The notes: generated by a model from the sequence alone, not told the origin. A stretch of 64,000 nucleotides of DNA from Enterococcus silesiacus (GCA_001465115.1 CP013614.1:2480001-2544000), one strand, 5' to 3'; shown: positions 45,062-54,999, counted from the first letter of the stretch. Program-made: numbers and translations.

Positions 45062-45090
45062 TTGAAGTCTTTTTCTTTCTATGTTAAACT
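45062..45090 (+). promoter_or_regulatory. Promoter of the GntR-type regulator gene
   Basis: TTGAAG, 17 bases, TAAACT. The second operator copy lies nine bases downstream. Confidence 0.5.
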
Positions 45091-45098
45091 AACAACAA

Positions 45099-45108
45099 TG
45101 ATATATCA
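45099..45108. promoter_or_regulatory. Operator for the GntR-type regulator, regulator side
   Basis: Same TGATATATCA palindrome within an identical 17-bp element at 45100-45116, just downstream of the regulator start site. The two copies are 111 bp apart, in the same orientation. Confidence 0.65.
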
Positions 45109-45130
45109 TTTCACAATTAGGAGAACGACT

Positions 45131-46165
45131 ATGTCAAAACCATTATATAAAAAAATCACTGATGACTTATTGCAAGCAATCGAAACTGGAAAATTACCAG
45201 AAAACGCACAACTTCCAACAGAAAAGGAACTCTCTCAAATGTATAATGTCAGCCGGATCACTTCTAAAAGAGCACTGACAGAACTTGAAAACCAAGGGCT
45301 GATTTATCGGATTCAAGGAAAAGGCAGCTATGTTCAAAAACGAAAACCTATGAAGAAAAAAGTTTCACGGATCTTATTTTTGATCCCCTTCGTGAATGAC
45401 CTTTCTCTCGGTAACTTCAATGACGGATTAGCCCCGATCACGAGTGAACATCACTATGAAGTGATCATGTCTTCTTCGGAATTTTTGATCAATAAGCAAG
45501 CAGCAGATATCATTGAAGACTTTGACGGAATGATCTACTATGCACATAATACTGAAGATTTTCTAGATACGTTATTTGAGTTGTCTATTCAGCAATTTCC
45601 AGTCATCATCTTAGATAAAAAAATCCATGATCTGCCTTATCCCACTGTTCAATCTGATAACTTTTCAGGCGGTGCAATGGCGACAACTTACTTAGCGAGC
45701 AAAGGGCATCAACGGATCGCTTATATTTTTGGTGAGGAAACATTGCCTCAATCCGTGCGCCAGCGTTATTTAGGCTACATTCATGCAACAAAAGAACAGC
45801 ACTTGTCTTTTCACACAGCTTTGACGGATAAACAAGTATTCCTACACTCTGATGTCATTACCTACCTTCTAGAAAATGCAATTACCGGTGTTGTCTGTGA
45901 AAATGACCTAGTGGCAATTTCTTTAATGAACCAAGCTAAGCGGGCCAACATTGATATACCAACTCAGTTATCTGTTATCGGTTTTGATAATATTCAAGCC
46001 GCCTCATTGATCGATCCTTCTTTAACCACAATTGCTCAGGATTTTAAAGGAATGGGCAAACTTGCTGGCACAATGCTGATAGACTGGATCGAAAAACAAG
46101 TAATTCCAACAGATCAGCAAGTTCCAGTAAAACAAATTATTCGACACTCAACAAAGGAGAATTAA
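45131..46165 (+). CDS. GntR/LacI-hybrid regulator of the mannosidase genes
   Basis: 344 residues from ATG 45131, which has TAGGAGAAC upstream; the longer reading to 44987 runs through the operators. The first about 70 residues are a GntR winged helix (LYKKITDDLLQAIETGKLPEN and YNVSRITSKRALTELE near residue 42-57). The rest is a LacI-type ligand-binding domain (GVVCENDLVAISLMNQAKRA, VIGFDNIQAASLIDPSLTTIAQD). AraR-like regulators have this layout. It is divergent from the GH125 operon, autoregulates by the predicted operators and starts a two-gene unit with GH92. The effector is probably a mannose- or glycan-derived sugar. Confidence 0.88.
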   Translation: MSKPLYKKITDDLLQAIETGKLPENAQLPTEKELSQMYNVSRITSKRALTELENQGLIYRIQGKGSYVQKRKPMKKKVSRILFLIPFVNDLSLGNFNDGLAPITSEHHYEVIMSSSEFLINKQAADIIEDFDGMIYYAHNTEDFLDTLFELSIQQFPVIILDKKIHDLPYPTVQSDNFSGGAMATTYLASKGHQRIAYIFGEETLPQSVRQRYLGYIHATKEQHLSFHTALTDKQVFLHSDVITYLLENAITGVVCENDLVAISLMNQAKRANIDIPTQLSVIGFDNIQAASLIDPSLTTIAQDFKGMGKLAGTMLIDWIEKQVIPTDQQVPVKQIIRHSTKEN

Positions 46166-46168
46166 TGT

Positions 46169-48310
46169 ATGAAACCAACACTTATCGATACTAGACATGG
46201 CACCGATAATCAACATTCTTTTTCAAACGGTAATTGCTTACCTTATACTGGTGTGCCTTTTGGCATGAATTATTTTGCGCCTCAGACCAACGGAGATAAC
46301 GGTAGCTGGTGGTTCAATCCTCGCGACCGAGTTTTTCAAGGCTTTCGTTTGACTCATCAGCCTAGTCCTTGGATGGGGGATTTTAGTTATCTGGTTATGC
46401 TGCCTTTCAATGGCCAGCTAAAAGAATCGACTGTCTTTTATGCTCAGTCTTCTTACCGACCAGATGAAAGCGTTTTTAGTCCTAGTTATTTAGAATTGAC
46501 TGCACAGCGCTATCTATTGACAACTCGACTGATCCCTAGTATGTATGGTGGTGTCTTAACAACAAGTTACACACAGCCAGATGCTGGATTTTTACTTTCA
46601 TTACCTGGAAAATATCAACTGACTATCGAGAATGCGCATACCGTTTCCGGCTCTATAATTAACTACGCAGGTTGTGAGGATCAGCATTTTTCTTTTTATT
46701 TTACTTTGCATTTTGAACAAGCGTTAACTTTTGAAAAAACGCTGAAACAAACAGGTGAAAATGAATGCATTACTTTTTCATTTGGAAATATCGAAGAGCA
46801 AGTCGTGCAATTCGGTACGTCATTTATCAGTTTAGAACAAGCGAAGTTGAACTTGTCCCGTGAAGCGCATTGGCAACCAGCAGACTATCTTACAAACTCT
46901 GAAAAACAATGGACAAATTACTTGAATAAAATCGATATTCAAGACAAAAATCAACAACGCCGATCGACCTTTTATCATAATTTATATCGGGCTTTTTTAT
47001 TCCCACAAACCTTTTATGAAAAAGAAGCTAACGAAAAAATTATTCATTATGATACATTAGCCAAAGAAGTTAAACCAGGGTTTCTTTACACAAATAACGG
47101 ATTTTGGGATACTTATAAAACGGTTTACCCTCTCTATTCATTGATTGCTCAAGATAAATATGTAGAAATGCTGGAAGGTTTTTTAAATAGTTATCGAGAA
47201 AGCGGTTATTTGCCTAAATGGCTTTCACCTGATGAACGTGGCTTGATGCCAGGAACCTTGATCGATGCAGTAGTAGCTGATGCCGCAGTGAAACATATCC
47301 GCCCTGATTTGATGCCTGAGTTTTTAGAAGCCATGATCAAAGGTGCAACGATTCAAAGCAAGAATCCAAATTACGGCAGACAAGGAACCAATGATTATTT
47401 AATGTATGGATATGTTCCTGCTAACTATCACGAGTCAGTAAACCATACCTTGGATTATTGTTACAGTGACTTTTGCATTAGCCAAGTTGCTAAATCTTTG
47501 GAAGAGCATACAACTGCTGAACATTATGAAAAACAAGCGAAGAATTATCTGTCTATTTTCGATCCTAAAACTGGCTTTATGCGGGCGAAACAGCCCGATG
47601 GCACGTTCAAAGAACCCTTCAACAGTCACCGTTGGGGCGAAGATTACGCTGAAGGTAGCGCTTGGCAGAGTAGCTTTGCTGTCTATCATGATTTCAAAGG
47701 GTTGATTGCAGCCTATGGTGGTCAAGATAAATTCCAAGAAAAACTGCTTGATTTATGTAATCAAGCGCCTGTCTTTAACGTTGATGGATATGGGTTTGAA
47801 ATTCATGAAATGAGTGAAATGGCCGCCACAGAGTTTGGTCAATTGGCAATTTCTAATCAGCCAAGTTTTCACTTCCCCTATTTATTTAGTTATCTTGGTA
47901 AACCAGAGTTTGCTCAGCCGTTACTGAAACAACTGATGATTCAAGAGTTCAACGATAGTCCTACTGGTTTCCCTGGTGACGAAGATAACGGGAGTATGGC
48001 GAGTTGGTATATTTTTAGTTCATTAGGATTTTATCCTGTTTGTCCTGGTTCAGGTGAGTATGTGATTGGAATGCCGTTATTTGATAAAGCCGTTATTCAT
48101 TTATCTAATGGTGAGACTTTGACCATTTCGACTAGTCCCAATAATGAGCAGCAACAGTTTGTGGATCATATTCGTTATAATGATTCTTTACATGAGCGTT
48201 TAGTTTTTGATCATGACACATTGATGAATGGCGGTACGGTCGATTTTACTTTAGGAATCGTGCCTAGACCGAAACAGTATAAAGAAGATCAACTGCCATT
48301 TAGTATTTAA
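46169..48310 (+). CDS. Alpha-1,2-mannosidase, GH92
   Basis: 713 residues, three bases after the regulator stop, so translation is coupled. GH92 enzymes are calcium-dependent inverting exo-mannosidases; most bacterial ones remove alpha-1,2-linked mannose. Signature stretches: YTGVPFGMNYFAPQT near residue 26-40, FQGFRLTHQPSPWMGDFSY near 58-76 and DNGSMASWYIFSSLGFYPVCPG near 606-627, with the ED/E acidic cluster before it. It lacks a signal peptide, so it is cytosolic and must act on imported glycans. The operator just upstream of the regulator should also control it. Confidence 0.93.
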   Translation: MKPTLIDTRHGTDNQHSFSNGNCLPYTGVPFGMNYFAPQTNGDNGSWWFNPRDRVFQGFRLTHQPSPWMGDFSYLVMLPFNGQLKESTVFYAQSSYRPDESVFSPSYLELTAQRYLLTTRLIPSMYGGVLTTSYTQPDAGFLLSLPGKYQLTIENAHTVSGSIINYAGCEDQHFSFYFTLHFEQALTFEKTLKQTGENECITFSFGNIEEQVVQFGTSFISLEQAKLNLSREAHWQPADYLTNSEKQWTNYLNKIDIQDKNQQRRSTFYHNLYRAFLFPQTFYEKEANEKIIHYDTLAKEVKPGFLYTNNGFWDTYKTVYPLYSLIAQDKYVEMLEGFLNSYRESGYLPKWLSPDERGLMPGTLIDAVVADAAVKHIRPDLMPEFLEAMIKGATIQSKNPNYGRQGTNDYLMYGYVPANYHESVNHTLDYCYSDFCISQVAKSLEEHTTAEHYEKQAKNYLSIFDPKTGFMRAKQPDGTFKEPFNSHRWGEDYAEGSAWQSSFAVYHDFKGLIAAYGGQDKFQEKLLDLCNQAPVFNVDGYGFEIHEMSEMAATEFGQLAISNQPSFHFPYLFSYLGKPEFAQPLLKQLMIQEFNDSPTGFPGDEDNGSMASWYIFSSLGFYPVCPGSGEYVIGMPLFDKAVIHLSNGETLTISTSPNNEQQQFVDHIRYNDSLHERLVFDHDTLMNGGTVDFTLGIVPRPKQYKEDQLPFSI

Positions 48311-48335
48311 TAATGTTTTATTTATAAAAAAGAGG

Positions 48336-48440
48336 CCGGAACACAACTCTGCGAGTCACATCCTAGCCACATTGAATCTGGATAAACGGTGGGAGCAGAA
48401 GCAACTCTTTCGGAAATAAGTACTTCTGTCCCAACCTGTT
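48336..48440. repeat. Composite intergenic repeat and convergent terminator
   Basis: The first part (48345-48372) is identical to 9534-9561; the second contains ATAAACGG and TTTCGGAAATAAG also seen at 4703-4740. GGGAGCAGAAG (48391-48401) pairs with CTTCTGTCCC (48423-48432). It lies between the convergent GH92 and response-regulator genes and could end both transcripts. Confidence 0.7.
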
Positions 48441-48459
48441 GATTTTCAGATACAAAATA

Positions 48460-49956
48460 CTATTCTTCCCCTACTGAATCATAATGGTGCTTATATTTTT
48501 CTCGAAATTCTTTTGGCGTTAGATCATTCATCTTTTTAAAAATTTGTGAGAAGTATGTGCTGTTGTTAAAACCTATTTTATCAGCGATCTCATTTACGTT
48601 ATCCTCCGTATGAAGCAACAGATTTTGTGCTTTTTTCATACGATATTGGTTCAAATATTGCGAAAAACTCTTCTTTGTTTCTTTCTTAAACAACTGCCCT
48701 AAGTACATCACATTAAGATGCAATGATTGAGCTACACATTTCAACGTTAATTCATTTGTGTACTCTGAACGAATCTTATCAATCACTTTTTGAACATTTT
48801 CTGAATAATCATACGCTATTTTTTCTCGCGCGATTTGCGTCACTGTGATAGAGAGAATATCATGTAGTTTATCCACATTCGATGAGTGATTGATATCATC
48901 TAAAACTTGCTGATACTCGCCTTCATCCAAATGATTAAAACGACGATAGATATCCATAAACAACATAAACGTAATATGGCGAACATCTTCTGGACGGGCA
49001 CCGATTTTTTGCGTTTTAGCAAAAATTTCAGCTATTGTAGTTTCGATCGTGGTAAAATCTCCAACCATCAATGTTTTGTTAAAATTGATAATATCTGCTG
49101 AAAGGTCAAAGTCATCTGAAAAAACAGAATATAACACATTGCTGCCGCTTGCTTCATAAAACTTGTAGCGCTGTAATGTCTGGTTTGCTTTTTCATAACT
49201 ATCCGGCACATCTTCCCAGTCACTGACTGTCTCGCCTACACTGATCAACCAACTATCATCTTCCTTGGCTGTTAAGGGATTTGCTGTTAGCAATTGATTC
49301 AATTGATACTTACCACCTTTAAATATATGTACAATCAGAGTTTTGTCCCCTAAATTCCGAGTAAACAGCAACGTTTGCAACTGGTTTTCCAACCAATCAA
49401 TGACCTTGTCTTTTTTCTCGCGATTAACCTCTATCAACAAAACTGTCCATGCCGATTGCTCTGTAGTATTGACTAATCGATCCAACTCTTCATAACTATC
49501 CTTATCGATTTCACCATTCACCCACTTAGACAATAAAATTTCACTATACAAGCCGTTTCTTGTTTCTTGCTGATTGCGATCATCCAAACGTTTTCTTGCC
49601 TTTTTGACACTTTTTAAAAGCTCGACCTTATCGACAGGTTTCATCAAATAATTGATCGCCCCCAGCTGCAGGCCACCTTTTAAAAAGTCGAATTTTTGAT
49701 AGCCAGAGAGAATCATAAACTCAAAGTCTCTGGCCTCTTTTTGAGCTGCTTCAATAAATTCTAGTCCTGTCATTTCTGGCATCGTGATATCAGTGATCAC
49801 TAAATCGATTGCCACTGTCTCCATTAGCGTTAATGCTTCTTTGGCGTTTCGTGCCGTCCCTTTGATAGAAAATCCTTCTGCTTCCCAAGAAATAATTTTT
49901 TTCAGTCCATTTACGATCATATATTCATCATCAACTAGTAAAACGTTATAATTCAT
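48460..49956 (-). CDS. Two-component response regulator, AraC type (YesN-like)
   Basis: 498 residues. Residues 1-120 are a receiver domain with the acidic pocket LLVDDE, the phosphorylatable aspartate near 56 in LVITDITMPE and the lysine in INYLMKPVDK near 103. The C-terminal about 100 residues are an AraC/XylS double helix-turn-helix (LTLKCVAQSLHLNVMYLGQLFKKE and VNEIADKIGFNNSTYFSQIFKK). It forms a unit with the sensor kinase (108 bp gap). Such regulators control sugar ABC importers, here probably the glycan importer at 52571-55947; the direct repeats at 56018-56049 are candidate sites. Confidence 0.93.
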   Translation of the reverse strand: MNYNVLLVDDEYMIVNGLKKIISWEAEGFSIKGTARNAKEALTLMETVAIDLVITDITMPEMTGLEFIEAAQKEARDFEFMILSGYQKFDFLKGGLQLGAINYLMKPVDKVELLKSVKKARKRLDDRNQQETRNGLYSEILLSKWVNGEIDKDSYEELDRLVNTTEQSAWTVLLIEVNREKKDKVIDWLENQLQTLLFTRNLGDKTLIVHIFKGGKYQLNQLLTANPLTAKEDDSWLISVGETVSDWEDVPDSYEKANQTLQRYKFYEASGSNVLYSVFSDDFDLSADIINFNKTLMVGDFTTIETTIAEIFAKTQKIGARPEDVRHITFMLFMDIYRRFNHLDEGEYQQVLDDINHSSNVDKLHDILSITVTQIAREKIAYDYSENVQKVIDKIRSEYTNELTLKCVAQSLHLNVMYLGQLFKKETKKSFSQYLNQYRMKKAQNLLLHTEDNVNEIADKIGFNNSTYFSQIFKKMNDLTPKEFREKYKHHYDSVGEE

Positions 49957-50064
49957 TTTATTGCTCCTTTACTCTGCAACGACTCATTACAAATGATTTT
50001 GCGGTGACATACGATGACTTTTTTGAAGTGATCATTTCCTGATCTTCGTTATAATCAACAGTTT

Positions 50065-51789
50065 TTAAGAATGTGGCTCATCGAAAGTTAGCATAATTGC
50101 AATACCTTTGGTTTCGTTTGGCGTAATCGTCATCAAAAATGATGGCCCAAAATAAGCTCGCAAACGTTCATTTACATTTTGCAATCCAATCGAATCGTGC
50201 AGCTCGATTTGTTTACTCTGCAATTTTGTTTGAATCAAGGCAAGTTTTTGTAATGAGATGCCTTTGCCATTATCACGAATCAAAACCTTCACTTGCCCAT
50301 CAACTAAACTGGCTTTTACACTGATTGCATTGTCATTCCTAGAAAAATCGATCCCGTGAACAAAATAATTTTCAATCAAAGGCTGAATCGAAAATTTTGG
50401 CAACACAAGTCCCTTTAATGCCATGTCGATCTCAAAGTGATAGGCAATTCGATCTGGATACCTCATTTGATATAAGTAGACATACTTTTCACAAAAACTC
50501 AGTTCTTTTTCTAATGTTGTCGTTTTAGCCTGATCAGTATTATTTCGCAACAAGGTCGAGAAGGCATACACAACATCCGCTAGCTCCTCACTCCCCTCAC
50601 TTAAGGCATACATACGAATATACTCTAGAGTGTTATACAAAAAATGCGGACTAATTTGTGATTGCAACGCTCTCATATGTGCATCTTGCTGCTTGATTTC
50701 TAGTTTATAAATGTCTGCAATATATTGCTCAATATTATCCAGCATCGTATTGATCCCGATTGAGAGCTCTTTTAACTCAAACTGAGTTTCTTGTTCATTG
50801 ATGCGTGTATTCAAATCTCCTTCAGAAACGAGTGCCATCGACCCCATAATAATATCAACTTGCTGAGAATACTTAGTAAATGTGCGATAAAGTAGATACA
50901 ACAGCAATAAAATCAGCACCAAGCCACCCAACATCAAAATACGTAAATCAAACAGAACATGCGTCAAAATTTTTTCTTTAGAGATCGTCACTAAAATATC
51001 AAAACCACTTGTTGTTTGCAGGTGTTCCAATATATTATCTTCCCTCAATTTTTGAAGCGGTAACGCGGAGGTCTCTTTCATTTTTTGTTGAATCAATTGT
51101 TGCTCTAAGGTGTTATCTTTTTCCGTATACGTCAATAGTTGGTACCCTGTGCTTGAAAATACATATGCTGATAATCCATCAAATGTCGTTAAATGAGTCA
51201 AACTATCGAGAATATCTTTTTGAGAGAACTCAATATAAAAACTTCCTAACACTTCTAATGTTACTGGATTCGTGATTGGATACGCCAAATAAAACTTATT
51301 ATTTAGACGCGGTGTCCCACTGATTTTCTTACCACTCTTATCTCCTGCAGTAGAAAGGTAGTAATCATTATAATTGTTCAATACGATGATAATCGATTCG
51401 ATATTATCATACATGGTATAAAAGTTTTTCACTTGACCTGGCAAAAACAAGTAGTTATCTGTTTCTAATTGTTGATCATATGAATACGTCAAATAATCTG
51501 AAATCGACATATCCATATAACGATTTAAGCTATTGATCTTCTCTTGATTGTCTCTCAAACCATTTAGCATGGTTTTTCCTTGTAGATTCTTATCATTAAT
51601 CGAACGGCTAATCGTATCGACAGCTTCTTGCGCCGTGATCTCCCCTCTTCCCATCGATTGCCAATAGGTATTCATACCAATACTGACCATGCCGACTAAA
51701 ATTAAGGACACAAGGATCAACGCATAATTTTTCAGCAATCGGTTCAGTAACGTTTTTTCATTAAGGAAAGAAGGTTTTCGTTTACGCAT
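50065..51789 (-). CDS. Sensor histidine kinase (YesM/LytS type)
   Basis: 574 residues. A transmembrane helix near 19-44, an extracellular sensor region of about 240 residues, and a second helix near 280-300 (LRILMLGGLVLILLLLYLLY), then a HAMP-like linker. The kinase core has the phosphorylated histidine at about 382 in QSQISPHFLYNTLEYIRM and the ATP-binding DNGKGI and GLQNVNERL motifs. It overlaps DUF624 by eight bases. It presumably senses an extracellular sugar or the loaded binding protein. Confidence 0.93.
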   Translation of the reverse strand: MRKRKPSFLNEKTLLNRLLKNYALILVSLILVGMVSIGMNTYWQSMGRGEITAQEAVDTISRSINDKNLQGKTMLNGLRDNQEKINSLNRYMDMSISDYLTYSYDQQLETDNYLFLPGQVKNFYTMYDNIESIIIVLNNYNDYYLSTAGDKSGKKISGTPRLNNKFYLAYPITNPVTLEVLGSFYIEFSQKDILDSLTHLTTFDGLSAYVFSSTGYQLLTYTEKDNTLEQQLIQQKMKETSALPLQKLREDNILEHLQTTSGFDILVTISKEKILTHVLFDLRILMLGGLVLILLLLYLLYRTFTKYSQQVDIIMGSMALVSEGDLNTRINEQETQFELKELSIGINTMLDNIEQYIADIYKLEIKQQDAHMRALQSQISPHFLYNTLEYIRMYALSEGSEELADVVYAFSTLLRNNTDQAKTTTLEKELSFCEKYVYLYQMRYPDRIAYHFEIDMALKGLVLPKFSIQPLIENYFVHGIDFSRNDNAISVKASLVDGQVKVLIRDNGKGISLQKLALIQTKLQSKQIELHDSIGLQNVNERLRAYFGPSFLMTITPNETKGIAIMLTFDEPHS

Positions 51790-52396
51790 GGAGTTCCAAT
51801 CGTTGATCGATTGTTTGTCGCCATGATTTTGTCGCAGTGAAGCTCCAAATTTGCATCATTGAAAACGTTCCAAATAAAATCAGTCCTTTGAACTTCCATG
51901 TAATGAATAGAATCACGCAAAGGCCGATCGCAATTTTCAAGAGATTAGTAAAATTAGCTAACGTTGAAATAAATGCTAGCTTCAATAAATTGTTTAAACC
52001 GATCTCATAATAGCTGTCTAATAATAATGTGTACTGAAAAGTAACAACTGCATAAATCATTGCAAAAACCAAAAGAAAATCAATCATTAAAAAGACCAAG
52101 CCTTGGATTTGAACTGATAAAAACAAATTGTATGCTAAAACTGCTAACAATAAAACAGTTCCATAAAAGAGCATATTCCCTCTGATAAAATTCTGCTTAA
52201 AACTATTCCAACCTTCTTTTAACGTAATTTCTTTATAATTAAATTCGTGACTGATAAATAGTTCATTAACCGTTTTCAAGGCTGGACCAATACCTGCTAC
52301 AAGTAACCCACAACAGCTAAATAACAAAAAAAACAAATTTAATTTTACAATGACCCAGACTTTAATGAATAACGCTTCTAACGCCTTTCCAACCAT
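51782..52396 (-). CDS. DUF624 membrane protein (YesL family)
   Basis: 204 residues with about five hydrophobic segments, including VKLNLFFLLFSCCGLLVAGIGPAL near residue 17-40 and FLMIDFLLVFAMIYAVVTF near 101-119. DUF624 proteins occur almost always beside YesM/YesN-type systems and sugar importers and their role is unknown; they may help signal transfer. It starts the DUF624-kinase-regulator unit. Confidence 0.87.
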   Translation of the reverse strand: MVGKALEALFIKVWVIVKLNLFFLLFSCCGLLVAGIGPALKTVNELFISHEFNYKEITLKEGWNSFKQNFIRGNMLFYGTVLLLAVLAYNLFLSVQIQGLVFLMIDFLLVFAMIYAVVTFQYTLLLDSYYEIGLNNLLKLAFISTLANFTNLLKIAIGLCVILFITWKFKGLILFGTFSMMQIWSFTATKSWRQTIDQRLELHA

Positions 52397-52461
52397 CTAA
52401 CTCTTCCTTTCTGCATCTCTATTAGTATAATAGATAACTATTCAGGATATTCCAAATAAAA

Positions 52462-52493
52462 AAACTGCTGCCTAAAATAATATTACGCAGTTT
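52462..52493 (-). terminator. Terminator between binding protein and DUF624 genes (distal)
   Basis: AAACTGC and GCAGTTT arms, 18-base loop, followed on the minus strand by TTTTTATTTG. Confidence 0.65.
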
Positions 52494-52506
52494 AAGCCAA
52501 ATATTT

Positions 52507-52554
52507 TTTAAAAGAACCAAGTAAAGACGATGCAGCATCGAATCACTTGGTTCT
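52507..52554 (-). terminator. Terminator after the binding protein gene
   Basis: AGAACCAAGT and ACTTGGTTCT with inner CGATGC/GCATCG, followed on the minus strand by TTTTAAAAAATAT. It separates the transporter unit from the DUF624-kinase-regulator unit. Confidence 0.75.
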
Positions 52555-52570
52555 ACGGACTATACCTGTT

Positions 52571-54037
52571 TTATTTTTTCAAGAATTCATCGTATTGTTT
52601 TTGCATCTCAGTCATGACTTTATCGTAACCCGCATTAACGAGTGCTTCTTTTAATTTAGGGACAGTTTCTTCAGGATCAACAGTTCCTGTATTTAAACCA
52701 TCCAAATATTGACTCATCACGTTTGCTATATTACTCATTTCCGTTTTCACATTCGACGTGACAAAATTGAAGCCTAGAATCGGAGATGTCTCTGCTTTAG
52801 CAATTGATTCATCACGCTCTTTGATCATGTCCTCTGTGATGCTATCTTGTGTATACAAAATTTTATTGTTCCCAGTATTCCAAGCAGGTAAGTGAGTATT
52901 TGGTTTGTAGCCATCTAATAACTTGATTTTATCCTCTTTACCAGAAATTTTTTCCCAAGCTTCGCCTTCGATTCCCCAAACTAATCCATTCAATAATTCT
53001 GGATCACTATTGATCTGACCTAATACTTCTACAGCTTTTTCTTTGTTTTTAGATGTATTTGAGACAACAAAGTTAGCCATTCGGGCTTGATCACTTGATT
53101 TCAACGGTGTAGTAAATGCTTTAGACACTAATTCTTGACCTGCAGCGTTGCTTAAAATCGTATCACCATAATCGTAAGGACCTTGTGTTTCTTGGCGAAC
53201 GAACCATGTATTTCCCTCTAGTGGAAACTCTGTATTACTTGTGGATGCATCTGATGGAATGTAGCCTGCTTGGTACCATTTATGCATCGTTTTTAAAACA
53301 TCCATAAAATCTTTGTTTTCGTATTGGTTGATGATTTTTTTTGTATCACCGTTTAAGTCGACAGCAAATGGATAACCATTTCCAATTGGAAAGTCAAAAT
53401 CACCTTGTGCTTTGAAGCCTTGACCGATCGCAAATGCTGCGATAGTTGGTTCTTTTTCATGGAACGTTTTCAGGATACTTTCTGCATCTTTATATGTCTT
53501 GATATTATCGATCGATAATTTGTATTTATCTAAATATTGTTTATTGAATGTCAACACCTGTTGAGAATATACATTACCATTCACAGGGAATGCGTATAAC
53601 TTACCATCCACTAAATTCCCTTTGATATAGGCTTCATCCAACTGATCATAGGCATCTTTAGCGAACTTCGGTGCCAGTTCAGTTAAGTCAGCATACGCAC
53701 CTTTTTGCGCATTCGGTACATAATTATCTGCAAAGGCAATATCATAATTTTCACCAGAAGAGACAATCACACTCATTTTTTTCTCGTAATCGCCCCAACC
53801 AATATATTGAATATTTAGTTTCACACCTGTTTTCTCTTCGATCCTCTTGTTTGCAACTTCCATCAGTGCATCATAATTGTCAGGTTTATCCCCAATTTGA
53901 TACATCATCAACGTATTCTCATCCGCTTTCTTACTGCTTCCATCAGTTTTTTCTTTACTGCCTCCACCACATGCTGTTAACGCACCTAAAAGAACAACAG
54001 CTGTACTTAAACCGATTACTTTTTTCCACGTCTTCAT
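52571..54037 (-). CDS. Sugar ABC transporter substrate-binding lipoprotein
   Basis: 488 residues. A lipoprotein signal peptide ends at LLGALTACGGG, lipobox cysteine near residue 23, so it is on the outside of the membrane. The mature part is an extracellular solute-binding protein of the LipO/YtcQ type (IAFADNYVPNAQKGAYADLTELAPKF near 104-129, FLKK at the end). It lies after the two permeases and most likely binds oligosaccharides released by GH85. The exact ligand is not visible. Confidence 0.9.
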   Translation of the reverse strand: MKTWKKVIGLSTAVVLLGALTACGGGSKEKTDGSSKKADENTLMMYQIGDKPDNYDALMEVANKRIEEKTGVKLNIQYIGWGDYEKKMSVIVSSGENYDIAFADNYVPNAQKGAYADLTELAPKFAKDAYDQLDEAYIKGNLVDGKLYAFPVNGNVYSQQVLTFNKQYLDKYKLSIDNIKTYKDAESILKTFHEKEPTIAAFAIGQGFKAQGDFDFPIGNGYPFAVDLNGDTKKIINQYENKDFMDVLKTMHKWYQAGYIPSDASTSNTEFPLEGNTWFVRQETQGPYDYGDTILSNAAGQELVSKAFTTPLKSSDQARMANFVVSNTSKNKEKAVEVLGQINSDPELLNGLVWGIEGEAWEKISGKEDKIKLLDGYKPNTHLPAWNTGNNKILYTQDSITEDMIKERDESIAKAETSPILGFNFVTSNVKTEMSNIANVMSQYLDGLNTGTVDPEETVPKLKEALVNAGYDKVMTEMQKQYDEFLKK

Positions 54038-54063
54038 TTCTCTTCATCCTCATTTCCTATATT

Positions 54064-54993
54064 TTATTCCTTAACTCCGCCAATTGTTAACCCTTTAACA
54101 AAATACTTTTGGAAAAATGGATAACTGATCGCAATCGGCAATGTCGAAATAACCACGATCGCCATTCGAGCAGATTCTCCCGGTATTGCTGCCATCCCGC
54201 CAGATAATTGACTACTTGCTCCGGCATTTTGAGTCAGATATTGAATGTTATTTTGAATCTTCATCAATAAATATTGCAGTGGCACTAAACTATCTTTTTG
54301 AATATATAACAATGCGTTAAACCAATCATTCCAATAGCCTAAAGCAGCAAATAAGCTGATCGTTGCGATACCTGGTACTGCTAGTGGCAACACGATTTGA
54401 ATAAAAATCCGCATCTCAGAAGCCCCATCGATCCGAGCTGACTCAATGATCGAATCAGACACTGAACGTTTGAAAAAAGTCCGCATCACAATAATATTAA
54501 ACGGACTGACCGCCATTGGCAAAATCAACGCCCAAATCGTATCTTTTAATTGCAGTAAATTCGCTGTCACAATATAATTCGCAACCATTCCTGGAGAAAA
54601 TAACATCGTGATCAAACAAAATACTGTAAAGAACCTCCGAAATGGAAAATTAGATCTTGAAATAACATAAGCATAGAGTGATGTCGCTGTACTATTGATC
54701 AACGTCCCCACTACTGTGACTATCACCGTCACAAACAACGCTTGAAAAATTTTCTCTTGCATCTGATCAAATAAGTACGTATAACCAAAGAAACTAAATT
54801 CCTGAGGCCAAAAACTATACCCATGAGCCGCTAATGCTGTCTCTTTAGTAAGTGAGATTGCCACAACAAATAAAAACGGCAAGACACAAGAGAGAGCGAA
54901 AACGGCAATCAACACATTAAAAAATAAATTGACAGGTCTATTAAATGAGCGAATTGCTACTTTTGAAACTGGCTTTTTCCTCAATATTTCCAC
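54064..54993 (-). CDS. Sugar ABC transporter permease (YtcP type)
   Basis: 309 residues with six predicted helices, of which the first is VLIAVFALSCVLPFLFVVAISL. The coupling motif of binding-protein-dependent permeases, ESARIDGASEMRIFIQIVLPLA (about 187-208), contains the EAA-Gly consensus. It is the second permease of the CUT1-like pair and is followed 26 bp later by the binding protein gene. Confidence 0.92.
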   Translation of the reverse strand: MEILRKKPVSKVAIRSFNRPVNLFFNVLIAVFALSCVLPFLFVVAISLTKETALAAHGYSFWPQEFSFFGYTYLFDQMQEKIFQALFVTVIVTVVGTLINSTATSLYAYVISRSNFPFRRFFTVFCLITMLFSPGMVANYIVTANLLQLKDTIWALILPMAVSPFNIIVMRTFFKRSVSDSIIESARIDGASEMRIFIQIVLPLAVPGIATISLFAALGYWNDWFNALLYIQKDSLVPLQYLLMKIQNNIQYLTQNAGASSQLSGGMAAIPGESARMAIVVISTLPIAISYPFFQKYFVKGLTIGGVKE

Positions 54994-54999
54994 TCCTCC

